A stretch of 20,735 nt of DNA from Miltoncostaeales bacterium (GTDB lineage Bacteria > Actinomycetota > Thermoleophilia > Miltoncostaeales > Miltoncostaeaceae), in contig JAUROO010000044.1 of assembly GCA_030829765.1 (NCBI GenBank), positions 1 through 20,735 on the forward strand. The letters are read 5' to 3'. Below, one piece after another: positions 1 to 6,241 of the stretch. The notes under the pieces are model-generated. The model was not told the DNA's origin. It worked only from the letters and a program-made list of their open reading frames with translations, and did not search any database. A program made the position numbers and the translations under genes. The stretch's first letter is position 1. The number at the start of each line of letters is the position of its first letter.

Positions 1-286
1 AATCGGTGCTGAGCGCCCGCGCCCCGCGCATGGCGGCCACCATTGCGCCGGTGCCGATCCCCGCCCCGAGCTCGATCATGCTGCGCCCCGTGAGGTCCAT
101 GCCCGCGAGCACCCCACAGAGCACGCGTCCGCTCGGCCACACCTCGGCCCAGTAGGGCAGGCGCTCATCATCGGCGAACTCGTCCTCGTCGAGCAGGTCC
201 TCCGCCGAGGGCGGGCGCTTGATGCGCAACTGCAGGTCGCCGGCCGGGACGTCCTCCCAGACCGTGCGTGGATCATCGGGATGCAC
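1..286 (-). CDS. Class I SAM-dependent methyltransferase, N-terminal part (runs off the window)
   Basis: The 95 visible codons encode the front of a Rossmann-fold methyltransferase. PYWAEVWPSGRVL (residues 44-56) is followed by motif I, IELGAGIGTG (71-80), the SAM-binding loop. The combination of YWAEVWPSG with a Glu-Leu-Gly-x-Gly loop is typical of the METTL21/ETFB-lysine-methyltransferase-like and nicotinamide-N-methyltransferase-like group, so a protein or small-molecule methylase is likely, but the substrate cannot be told. The start is GTG at 286; no in-frame ATG occurs before residue 63. There is no Shine-Dalgarno, but TACGCT ends 8 nt before the GTG, which fits leaderless transcription. 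The C-terminal part, with the remaining SAM-contact motifs, lies outside the window. It is divergent from the gene at 359. Confidence 0.75.
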   Translation of the reverse strand, partial: MHPDDPRTVWEDVPAGDLQLRIKRPPSAEDLLDEDEFADDERLPYWAEVWPSGRVLCGVLAGMDLTGRSMIELGAGIGTGAMVAAMRGARALSTD

Positions 287-294
287 GACCGGGC

Positions 295-300
295 AGCGTA
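295..300 (-). promoter_or_regulatory. Probable -10 hexamer TACGCT for the methyltransferase
   Basis: On the minus strand TACGCT matches TANNNT. Its last base is 8 nt from the GTG at 286, so transcription would start about 2 nt before the start codon. No convincing -35 is seen. The same spacing recurs at many other genes here, which is the main support. Confidence 0.45.
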
Positions 301-317
301 ATCGGCGGGATGGGCGC

Positions 318-323
318 TATAGT
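318..323 (+). promoter_or_regulatory. Probable -10 hexamer TATAGT and leader of the 359 gene
   Basis: TATAGT differs from TATAAT at one base, the best match to consensus noticed in the window. Predicted initiation near 330 gives a leader of about 29 nt. That leader carries a Shine-Dalgarno-like GAGGAGA at 342-348, about 10 nt before the ATG at 359. Unlike most genes here, this one therefore has a leadered mRNA. A -35 box is not evident. Confidence 0.5.
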
Positions 324-358
324 CCCCGACCGTTCGACCCCGAGGAGAGATCTTCCAG

Positions 359-793
359 ATGAGCGACGAGACCGAGCAGGAGGCCCCCGAGGCCGAGCAG
401 GAGGCCCCCGAGGCCGAGGCCGCCGTGGCCACCGAAGAGGCGCCTGCAGACGACGCGCCCGCCGAGGAGCCGGCCGCCGACGAGGGCACCGATCCTGTCG
501 CCGGGGCCGAGGAGCTCGTGGTCGAGGAGGGCACCCCCGCTGAGGAGTACGAGGTCGACGATGCGTCGTCCACGCCGCGCGCCCGCGAGGGCCTGGCAAC
601 GCTCTACCTCTGCGAGCGCGGCCACCGCACGCTCTCGATCTGGAGCGAGCCACCCACCACGTGCCACGCGCCCATCTCGGCGCGCGCAGAGTGCGGGCGC
701 CCCGTGTACCACTCCACCGAGCTGCCGGAGCAGGTGCAGAAGGCGCTGAACCCGCTCAAGGCCTCCAAGAAGTCCTCGAAGGGCGGCGGCTGA
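359..793 (+). CDS. Acidic N-terminal tail plus Cys/His-containing C-terminal domain, function unknown
   Basis: The 144-residue product has two parts. Residues 1 to about 70 are a low-complexity acidic tail of Glu, Ala, Pro and Asp, including two exact copies of EQEAPEA (6-12 and 13-19). Residues 75-122 form a compact block with YLCERGH, then TTCHAP and AECGRP: three Cys and two His that could bind a metal as a small zinc-ribbon-like fold. The protein ends in a Lys/Ser/Gly-rich tail. I do not recognise the family. An acidic tail joined to a putative metal-binding domain and a basic end would suit a nucleic-acid- or ribosome-associated protein, but that is inference. It is monocistronic, with its own TATAGT promoter, a GAGGAGA ribosome-binding site and a terminator-like hairpin at 827-852. 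Confidence 0.75.
   Translation: MSDETEQEAPEAEQEAPEAEAAVATEEAPADDAPAEEPAADEGTDPVAGAEELVVEEGTPAEEYEVDDASSTPRAREGLATLYLCERGHRTLSIWSEPPTTCHAPISARAECGRPVYHSTELPEQVQKALNPLKASKKSSKGGG
374..415 (+). repeat. Two perfect tandem copies of a 21-bp unit in coding sequence
   Basis: Positions 374-394 and 395-415 are identical 21-mers, each encoding EQEAPEA, and a partial third unit (gaggcc) follows. The in-frame duplication lengthens the acidic tail without disturbing the C-terminal domain. Copy number may vary between strains. Confidence 0.9.
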
Positions 794-826
794 GCCGGCA
801 CCCCGCTGGGGTACCGATGGATCATG

Positions 827-852
827 CGAGGGGCGCCGGGAGGCGCCCCTCG
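827..852. terminator. GC-rich hairpin between convergent genes
   Basis: An 11-bp perfect stem (827-837 with 842-852) encloses a GGGA loop. It lies 34 nt after the stop of the 359 gene and 20 nt before the end of the converging oligoendopeptidase gene. Only a short T-containing stretch (tgctttcc) follows on the plus strand. It is probably a bidirectional terminator of the U-tract-poor type common in high-GC bacteria. Confidence 0.65.
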
Positions 853-871
853 TGCTTTCCTCGCCCGGTGG

Positions 872-2665
872 CTAGGCGGCCGTCATCTCCTCTGCGCGCT
901 CCACCATGCGCTCCATCTCGCGGAAGCCGGGATCCCAGCACGAAGGGTCGGCGAGGTCGACGCCCAGCGGGCGCAGAAGATCACCCGGCTCGGCGGATCC
1001 GCCCGCGGCCAGGAACTCGAGGTAGCGCGGCACGAAGTCGTCGCCATCCTCGCGGTAGCGCGCGTAGAGCGCCAGCGTGACGAGGTGCGCGAACACGTAG
1101 GCGTATGTGTAGAACCGCGTGGAGATGAAGTGCGGGATGTACGACCAGCCGAGGCGGTAGCCATCGGGGAGCTCCATGGCGTCCCCGTAGTAGGCGGCGT
1201 TGCGCGCAAGCCAGAACCCCGACAGGCGGTCGTCGGTGAGGGTGGCGCCCTCGGCCCTGGCGCGGTAGGCATCCTGCTCGTAGCGGGCCAGCACCGTCTG
1301 GCGGAACACGGTGGCGAAGGAGCCCTCGACGCGCTCGCAGACGAGCGCGGTGCGCGTGGCCCCGTCCTGCTCGGTGGCCATGAGGTGGTCGAATGCGATC
1401 AACTCGGCGAACGTGGAGGGCACCTCCGCGAGGGCCAGCCCCGTGTGGAACGAGAGCGCCGTCTGGCGCTCGGCCGACAGCGTGAAGTGCATGCCGTGCC
1501 CCAGCTCATGCGCGAGGGTCATCACGTCGTCCATGCGGTCGGTGTAGTTCATGAGCATGTACGGACGTGCGTCCTGGGCCACGGACGCGCAGAAGGCCCC
1601 GCCACGCTTGCCCGTCCGCGGCTCGGCGTCGATGCGGTCCTCCGTGAAGAAGCCCCCGGCGATGTCGCCGATGCGCGGCGAGAAGGCGCGGAACGATGAA
1701 TCGATGATCCCCCGCGCCTCGGTCCATGGGACCGCCCGGGCCTCGCCCAGCGGCGCGTACTGGTCCGCCAGGTGCAGCCGCTCCAGCCCGAGCAGGCGGG
1801 CCTTCACCCCGAACCAGCGCTGGGCCAGCCCGTAGTGGGCCTCCACCGCCGACATCATGGCCTCGATCGCCGGCCCGGGGACCTCGTTGCGCAGGTGGGT
1901 CGGGTCCATGGGGTCGTCGTAGTCCCGCAGGGCGTCCATGGCAAGGCGGTCGCCCACCAGGGTGTCGTAGCAGTGCGCGAGGGTGGGGGCCTCTGGGTCG
2001 AGCGCGCCGTACAGGGCATCGAGCGCGCCCATCCGGATGCCGCGGTCGGGGTTGCGCACGCACGCGAGCAGCCGGTCGATGGTGTGCGGCTCGGGTCCCT
2101 CGCCCGAGTCGAAGTCCGCTTCGAGGGTGGACGTGATGCGTCCGAACAGTGTCTGCCATGCGCTGCTCGCGGCGGGGCTGCGCTCGGCCAGCATCCGCTC
2201 CTCGGGCTCGCTGAGGGTGTGCCGGCGGAAGCGGCGGGTCGAGAGCAGGTGGTGGCGGTCTGCCTCCACCTCGGGGGCGTTCGCCAGTTGGTCCGCCAGC
2301 GGCTCGTCCAGGTCCAGCCACTCGAGTTCGAAGAACCGCAGCGCGTTCGCCGCCTCCACCATCGACCGGTCCATGAGGCCGTTCAGGTCCTGGTTCTCGG
2401 TATCGGTCACGTCCACCGACTCGCGCAGCGATGCGTAGGAGTGCAGTCGTCCCAGTTCGTTCTCGATCCGGGCGAGCTCGGCAAGAGCCGCGGCGAGGGC
2501 CGGGCCCTCCATCGCGGCGACGGTGCCCCGGTAGCGCTCGCCGAAGGCGTGGCAGTCGGCGAGCGCCGTGGCCAGGCGCGTCCGGCAGTCATCTGCAGAG
2601 GCGCAGAGGGGGGAGAGATCCCAGTGAATGCCCGCGGCGCGTGGTCCCGTACCTGTGGTCGTCAT
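872..2665 (-). CDS. pepF: M3-family oligoendopeptidase (PepF/thimet-oligopeptidase type)
   Basis: A 597-residue zinc metallopeptidase expected to cleave short peptides in the cytoplasm; the length is normal for the PepF branch of family M3. The catalytic signature HELGHGMHF begins at residue 386: His386 and His390 are zinc ligands and Glu387 the catalytic base. Glu414 in the downstream AEVPSTFAE segment is the expected third ligand. The preceding YMLMNYTDRMDDVMTLA block and the helical N-terminal half (with a YASLRESVDVTD stretch) are also typical of PepF. No signal peptide is seen. The ATG at 2665 is chosen because TAACGT ends 7 nt before it, which gives a leaderless start. It lies 10 nt after the PHP gene and may be read both from that operon and from its own promoter. 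Confidence 0.92.
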   Translation of the reverse strand: MTTTGTGPRAAGIHWDLSPLCASADDCRTRLATALADCHAFGERYRGTVAAMEGPALAAALAELARIENELGRLHSYASLRESVDVTDTENQDLNGLMDRSMVEAANALRFFELEWLDLDEPLADQLANAPEVEADRHHLLSTRRFRRHTLSEPEERMLAERSPAASSAWQTLFGRITSTLEADFDSGEGPEPHTIDRLLACVRNPDRGIRMGALDALYGALDPEAPTLAHCYDTLVGDRLAMDALRDYDDPMDPTHLRNEVPGPAIEAMMSAVEAHYGLAQRWFGVKARLLGLERLHLADQYAPLGEARAVPWTEARGIIDSSFRAFSPRIGDIAGGFFTEDRIDAEPRTGKRGGAFCASVAQDARPYMLMNYTDRMDDVMTLAHELGHGMHFTLSAERQTALSFHTGLALAEVPSTFAELIAFDHLMATEQDGATRTALVCERVEGSFATVFRQTVLARYEQDAYRARAEGATLTDDRLSGFWLARNAAYYGDAMELPDGYRLGWSYIPHFISTRFYTYAYVFAHLVTLALYARYREDGDDFVPRYLEFLAAGGSAEPGDLLRPLGVDLADPSCWDPGFREMERMVERAEEMTAA

Positions 2666-2672
2666 GCAGGTG

Positions 2673-2678
2673 ACGTTA
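2673..2678 (-). promoter_or_regulatory. Internal -10 hexamer TAACGT overlapping the upstream stop codon
   Basis: The minus-strand hexamer TAACGT starts with the TAA stop codon of the PHP gene (2676-2678) and ends 7 nt before the ATG of pepF. Initiation would fall about 1 nt before that ATG. No Shine-Dalgarno is present in the 10-nt gap, which supports leaderless expression. Confidence 0.5.
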
Positions 2679-3512
2679 GCCCAGCTCCGCCGCCAGCAGG
2701 CGGTCGACCGTCTCCTCCGGCAGTGGCGGGTCGCCCGTGGCCCCGGGGTGATGCGGGCTGCTCGGGCGGTGGTAGTCGGACCCCCCCGATGCGATCAGGC
2801 CATAGCGGCGGGCCAGTGCGCCGTAGCCCGCGAATTGGTCGGGGGTGTGCTCGGGGCGGTGCACCTCGATTCCCACCAGCCCGGCGCGCTGGAGGCGCCC
2901 CACGAACGGGTCGAGGTGAGCGGCGTCCAGCCTCAGCGTTGCCGGGTGCGCGAGGACGGGCGCCCCGCCCGACTCGCGCACCAGCGACACGCCCTCCTCC
3001 ACGGCCAGGCCGTCGGATCCCACGTACGCCGGTCGGCCGTCACCGAGGTACAGATCGAATGCCTCCGCGCGCCCGTCCACATGCCCGGCCCGGATGAGGG
3101 CCTCGGCGATATGGGGGCGTCCGAGGGGCGCACCTGCTGCTCCCTCCACGACGTCGTCCCAGTCGAGTGCCACCCCCATCTCGTTGAGGCGGTCGACCAT
3201 CTCCCGCGCCCGCTGCGCCCGCTTCTCGCCGAACCCTGCGATGAGGCCGGCGAGCGGCTCCGGGGCGGGCTCGTCGAAGTAGCCCAGCAGGTGCATGCTG
3301 CCGTGCGGCACCTTGATCGACAGTTCGATGCCCGGAATCACCCGGACGCCGATGGCCCGGCCGGCCGCCGTCGCCTCGGCAACCCCGGCAATGGTGTCGT
3401 GGTCGGTGATGGCCAGCACCTCCACGCCGCGCCCGGCGGCGTACTCGACGAGCTCAGCGGGGTCGTGCGCGCCGTCGGAGCGGTTGGTGTGGGCGTGGAG
3501 GTCGTGCGCCAT
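2676..3512 (-). CDS. PHP-domain phosphoesterase (YciV/RNase AM or nucleotide-phosphatase type)
   Basis: A 278-residue PHP-domain metal-dependent phosphoesterase. The N-terminus gives the first PHP motif, DLHAHTNRSDG (residues 4-14, metal ligands His6 and His8). ITDHDT (35-40), Glu63 in PGIELS and His74 in the MHLLGY segment follow. PVLAHPATLRL and the C-terminal GGSDYH complete the trinuclear metal site. Members of this subfamily (YciV, TrpH-like) hydrolyse 3',5'-nucleoside bisphosphates or trim RNA 5' ends; which applies here cannot be read from sequence. The reading frame extends to a TTG at 3542, but ATG 3512 is preferred: it places the first His in the usual position and has a -10-like TACCGT 9 nt upstream. 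It precedes pepF by 10 nt. Confidence 0.85.
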   Translation of the reverse strand: MAHDLHAHTNRSDGAHDPAELVEYAAGRGVEVLAITDHDTIAGVAEATAAGRAIGVRVIPGIELSIKVPHGSMHLLGYFDEPAPEPLAGLIAGFGEKRAQRAREMVDRLNEMGVALDWDDVVEGAAGAPLGRPHIAEALIRAGHVDGRAEAFDLYLGDGRPAYVGSDGLAVEEGVSLVRESGGAPVLAHPATLRLDAAHLDPFVGRLQRAGLVGIEVHRPEHTPDQFAGYGALARRYGLIASGGSDYHRPSSPHHPGATGDPPLPEETVDRLLAAELG

Positions 3513-3521
3513 GGGGCGGCG

Positions 3522-3531
3522 ACGGTACCAT
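3522..3531. promoter_or_regulatory. Overlapping divergent -10 hexamers between the PHP gene and yciH
   Basis: The 10-mer ACGGTACCAT contains TACCAT on the plus strand (3526-3531) and TACCGT on the minus strand (3527 to 3522). They overlap on a GGTACC palindrome. Predicted starts are about 4 nt before the yciH ATG at 3542 and about 3 nt before the PHP ATG at 3512. The whole intergenic space is only 29 bp and shows no Shine-Dalgarno for either gene. Confidence 0.5.
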
Positions 3532-3541
3532 CGGCCGTGCA

Positions 3542-3880
3542 ATGGGACGCATCCGACGGCAGGGGGACGGCAACGCGAAGGCCGTCTACAGCACCGATGG
3601 CGGACGCATTGACGGCCGCGGTGGCCCGGCGCCCTCTCCCGGCGCCGGCGACGGCGTCGTGCGGGTCTCGCGCACCAGCGCCGGGCGGCGCGGAAAGACC
3701 GTCACGCTGGTGACCGGCCTGCCCCCGGGTGAGCTCGGCGCCATCGCGAAGGAACTCAAGCGCCTGTGCGGATCCGGCGGCGCGGTGAAGGACGGGGTGG
3801 TGGAGGTGCAGGGTGATCACCGCGACGCGGTCGCAGCCCATCTCGGGCAGCGCTTCCGCGTGAAGGTGGCCGGGGGGTAG
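3542..3880 (+). CDS. yciH: SUI1/eIF1-like translation factor (YciH family)
   Basis: A 112-residue protein with the single SUI1 domain of bacterial YciH and archaeal/eukaryotic eIF1. Diagnostic segments are RRGKTVTLVTGL (49-60), the helix AIAKELKRLCGSGG (67-80) and the strand VKDGVVEVQGD (82-92), ending in FRVKVAGG. eIF1 homologues bind the small ribosomal subunit near the P site and increase start-codon stringency; the bacterial version is usually non-essential and its role is less defined. Residues 1-38 are a low-complexity Gly/Arg-rich extension. The start is ATG 3542, with TACCAT ending 10 nt upstream and no Shine-Dalgarno. The stop codon sits in the loop of a hairpin (3868-3890). Confidence 0.9.
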   Translation: MGRIRRQGDGNAKAVYSTDGGRIDGRGGPAPSPGAGDGVVRVSRTSAGRRGKTVTLVTGLPPGELGAIAKELKRLCGSGGAVKDGVVEVQGDHRDAVAAHLGQRFRVKVAGG

Positions 3881-3890
3881 GCCCCCGGCC
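3868..3890. terminator. Hairpin terminator straddling the yciH stop codon
   Basis: A 9-bp perfect stem, GGCCGGGGG (3868-3876) with CCCCCGGCC (3882-3890), has a 5-nt loop that contains the TAG stop. It is followed by CGGTTACC and then the convergent stop of ppx at 3894. There is no U-tract. It probably serves both converging genes. Confidence 0.6.
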
Positions 3891-3893
3891 CGG

Positions 3894-5441
3894 TTACCGC
3901 CGCTCGATCACGAGCCGCTGCCCGGTTGCCCGGGTGAACACGCCGGCCTCCTGGCGTGCCGACCACATGGCCACGTCGATGTCCCCGTCGGCCGTCAGCC
4001 ATAGCGTGATGGCGTCGCCGTCCCGGGCGCACTCGATCCCGGTGACCGCCCGCGCGCGGCCCACCTCCAACTGCTCGGCGATCCGCAGGAACGACGCAAG
4101 GCGCAGGATGCGCTCATCATCGCGTGGCTTGAGGATCGCCCCGAGCGACCCGGCGGACTGGATCCTCTTGCGATGCGCCCGGACCAGCTGCGCGATGATC
4201 ACCAGTTCGCGATGCCGGAAGCCGGGCAGGCCGGCATTCAGCACCAGGTAGTGGCCGTGCTTGTGGTGGTCGTTGTAGTCCACCAGCGTGCCGACGTCGT
4301 GCAGCAGGGCCGCGCTGGCGAGCCATTCGCGCTCGCGCGGATCACCGTCGTGCACGCCCAGGCGCGCCAGGCCGTCGAAGATCGCCACCGCGAGCCGGGC
4401 CACGTGCTCGCAGTGGGGCCTGTCGTAGCCGTACACCTCCGCCAGGTCGCGCACGCTCGTGGCCCGGACGTCCTCCACGAGCGGTGGCTCGGCGGGCGCG
4501 AGGAAGGCCTCCCAGAACACCCCCCACCGCAGTCCCTCGGCGCATACCTCCACGCGATCGACATCCGCCACGTGCATGAGGGCGTCGAGCACGACGGCAC
4601 CGGCCAGCATGATGTCGGCGCGATCGGCCTTGAGCCCGGGAATGCGCTTGCGCTCGCGGCGCGGCAGCCCGGCCATCCGGTCGATCAGGTCGCCGAGGGC
4701 ATCGCGACCCATCAGGTACCCGTGCACCTCGCCCAGCGGGTACGACTCGGCCTTCTGCGCCATCGCCGCCAGCGTCCGCACCGCTCCGCCCATGGCCACC
4801 AGCCGCCCCGCCCCGGAGATCCATGGGTCCAGGTGGAATGTGTCGAGCGCGTGGCGCCGAAGGGCCTTGATGTCGTCGCGCGCCGCCACATCACCGGCGA
4901 GGAAGGCATCCGTCATGCGCACCGCGCCCAGGGGCGAGCTCATCGAGCGGGTGAGCATCCGGTCGTCCACGTGGCCCACCTGGATGCTGCCGCCGCCAAG
5001 TTCGGCGATGAGGCCATCGGTCAGGGTGGTGCCGTTGACCGCGCCGAGGTAGCCGTACCGGGCCTCCTCCTCACCCGAGATGATGCGCGCGGGCAGCCCC
5101 GCCCCGGTGATGGCATCGAGCACCTCATCGCCGTTCGGTGCGTCACGGATGGCGCTGGTGGCCACTGCCCGGACTTCATCGACGTCTGATCCGCGGCAGA
5201 ACCCCGCGAACAGCCGGGCCACCCGCGCGGCGCGCGCGCAGGCGTCCGGCCCGATGGGTGCACCCGGCGGGGTGCCCTTCGTCAGCCGCACGACCTCGCG
5301 GACCTCGTCCACCAGCCGGAACGGTCCGCCGGGGGCGTACTCGAACACCACCAGCCGGAAGGTGTTGGAGCCGAGGTCCACGACGGCCAGGCGACGCCGC
5401 CCGCCCGTCGCTCCGCCGGCCCGCGATACCCTAGAGCCCAT
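3894..5441 (-). CDS. ppx: Ppx/GppA-family phosphatase (exopolyphosphatase / guanosine pentaphosphatase)
   Basis: A 515-residue protein of the ASKHA-fold Ppx/GppA family. These enzymes release phosphate from polyphosphate ends and/or convert pppGpp to ppGpp. The phosphate-1 motif AVVDLGSNTFRL spans residues 19-30. ATSAIRDA, GEEEARYGYLGAVNGT and the LGGGSIQVG phosphate-2 motif follow. The C-terminal third is an HD-like helical domain (HCEHVARLAV, LLHDVGTLVDYNDHH), as in long Ppx/GppA proteins of about 500 residues. The frame is open upstream to 5672, but ATG 5441 is chosen because everything before it overlaps the divergent gene and is Arg/Ser-rich non-family sequence. A weak GAGGGG lies upstream. 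Whether polyphosphate or pppGpp is preferred cannot be decided. Confidence 0.88.
   Translation of the reverse strand: MGSRVSRAGGATGGRRRLAVVDLGSNTFRLVVFEYAPGGPFRLVDEVREVVRLTKGTPPGAPIGPDACARAARVARLFAGFCRGSDVDEVRAVATSAIRDAPNGDEVLDAITGAGLPARIISGEEEARYGYLGAVNGTTLTDGLIAELGGGSIQVGHVDDRMLTRSMSSPLGAVRMTDAFLAGDVAARDDIKALRRHALDTFHLDPWISGAGRLVAMGGAVRTLAAMAQKAESYPLGEVHGYLMGRDALGDLIDRMAGLPRRERKRIPGLKADRADIMLAGAVVLDALMHVADVDRVEVCAEGLRWGVFWEAFLAPAEPPLVEDVRATSVRDLAEVYGYDRPHCEHVARLAVAIFDGLARLGVHDGDPREREWLASAALLHDVGTLVDYNDHHKHGHYLVLNAGLPGFRHRELVIIAQLVRAHRKRIQSAGSLGAILKPRDDERILRLASFLRIAEQLEVGRARAVTGIECARDGDAITLWLTADGDIDVAMWSARQEAGVFTRATGQRLVIERR
5427..5433. promoter_or_regulatory. Symmetric -10 region TACCCTA at the ppx/hydrolase divergence
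   Basis: On the plus strand TACCCT (5427-5432) ends 7 nt before the ATG at 5440 and would start transcription about 1 nt upstream of it. On the minus strand TAGGGT (5433 to 5428) overlaps it, but its predicted start near 5421 falls inside the annotated ppx reading frame. The plus assignment is the stronger one. Confidence 0.42.
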
Positions 5442-6156
5442 GTCCACCGGACCCCTCGATCCCCCCGGCGTCGGAGAGTCCGGCGAGGCCCTGGCGCCCA
5501 TCGCCCCGCGGCATCTCGCATGGCCCGAGCACTTCGACATGGCCGGGGACGTCGAGTCCGCATGGGGCCGCGTGCTCGCCGCACGTCCCGCGGCAGAGCG
5601 CCGCACCCTGTTGCGCGCCGATGCCTTCGCGCGCGAGCGGCACGAGGGGCAGACCCGCCGCGGCAGTGACACCCCCTACTGGCTGCACCCCGTGCGCGTG
5701 GCCATGGGCCTCGTCCAGTGGGGCGTGGTGGACCGCGATGTGCTGGTCGCCGCGCTGCTGCATGACGTGATTGAGGACACCCTCACCACGCCCGGAGAGA
5801 TCCGCGCGGCGTTCGGCCCGAGGGCCGAGAGCCTGGTGGTGTGGCTCACGGCCCCGGATGCGCGCGTGATGGGGGATGCCGTGAGGGGCTACTACCGCCG
5901 TCTTCTCGAGCAGGGCCCCCCGGATGCGCACCTCCTCAAGATCGCAGATCGCTCGGACAACCTCCGGAGCATCCAGGCACTCGTGATGCGAACCGGCGAC
6001 ACCCATCGCAGGTGGGCGTCGGCCTACCTGAACCGCACCCAGTGGCAGGTGCTGCCGCTCGCGGCCCACGCGCCTTCCCGGGCGCGGGTTGCCCTGGTCA
6101 CGGCGATGGCGGATCTGGCCCCGCTCGTGGACCCGGGCGCCTTCACCGAGCCCTAA
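5440..6156 (+). CDS. Small alarmone hydrolase-like HD-domain protein (MESH1/SpoT-hydrolase type)
   Basis: A 238-residue stand-alone HD-domain protein resembling the (p)ppGpp 3'-pyrophosphohydrolase domain of RelA/SpoT and MESH1. Metal ligands fit His83 (WLHPVRVA), His108 and Asp109 (LLHDVIEDT) and Asp170 (KIADRSDNLRS). The catalytic pair Glu112-Asp113 and the nucleotide-contact Asn174 are also in place. No synthetase, TGS or ACT domain is present, so it should only degrade alarmone. An N-terminal extension of about 55 residues precedes the domain. ATG 5440 overlaps the ATG of the divergent ppx in a shared CATG. No Shine-Dalgarno is seen, but TACCCT ends 7 nt upstream. The (p)ppGpp assignment rests on family motifs; another nucleotide substrate is possible. 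Confidence 0.8.
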   Translation: MSTGPLDPPGVGESGEALAPIAPRHLAWPEHFDMAGDVESAWGRVLAARPAAERRTLLRADAFARERHEGQTRRGSDTPYWLHPVRVAMGLVQWGVVDRDVLVAALLHDVIEDTLTTPGEIRAAFGPRAESLVVWLTAPDARVMGDAVRGYYRRLLEQGPPDAHLLKIADRSDNLRSIQALVMRTGDTHRRWASAYLNRTQWQVLPLAAHAPSRARVALVTAMADLAPLVDPGAFTEP

Positions 6157-6241
6157 CGCGGCCACCACGCGCCCCCCGCCGTCGCCCCTGTCGGATTCAC
6201 CGCAGATGAGGTGGGTTCCAACGGATACCGAGGAGGAGATC

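Noticed and set aside
3513..3542. TTG 3542 as start of the PHP gene
   Set aside because: It would put the divergent promoter inside the gene and add ten Arg-rich residues before the conserved first PHP motif.
824..3713. Plus-strand frames opposite pepF and the PHP gene (291, 441 and 361 codons)
   Set aside because: They are shadows of real minus-strand genes and lack any recognisable domain or plausible ribosome-binding site.
4173..5189. A 338-codon plus-strand frame opposite ppx
   Set aside because: It is antisense to conserved Ppx/GppA motifs and His/Val/Gln-rich without family signals.
5442..5672. N-terminal extension of ppx by 77 codons to an upstream start
   Set aside because: It overlaps the divergent alarmone hydrolase completely, is Arg/Ser/Pro-rich, and Ppx/GppA proteins begin close to the DLGSN motif.
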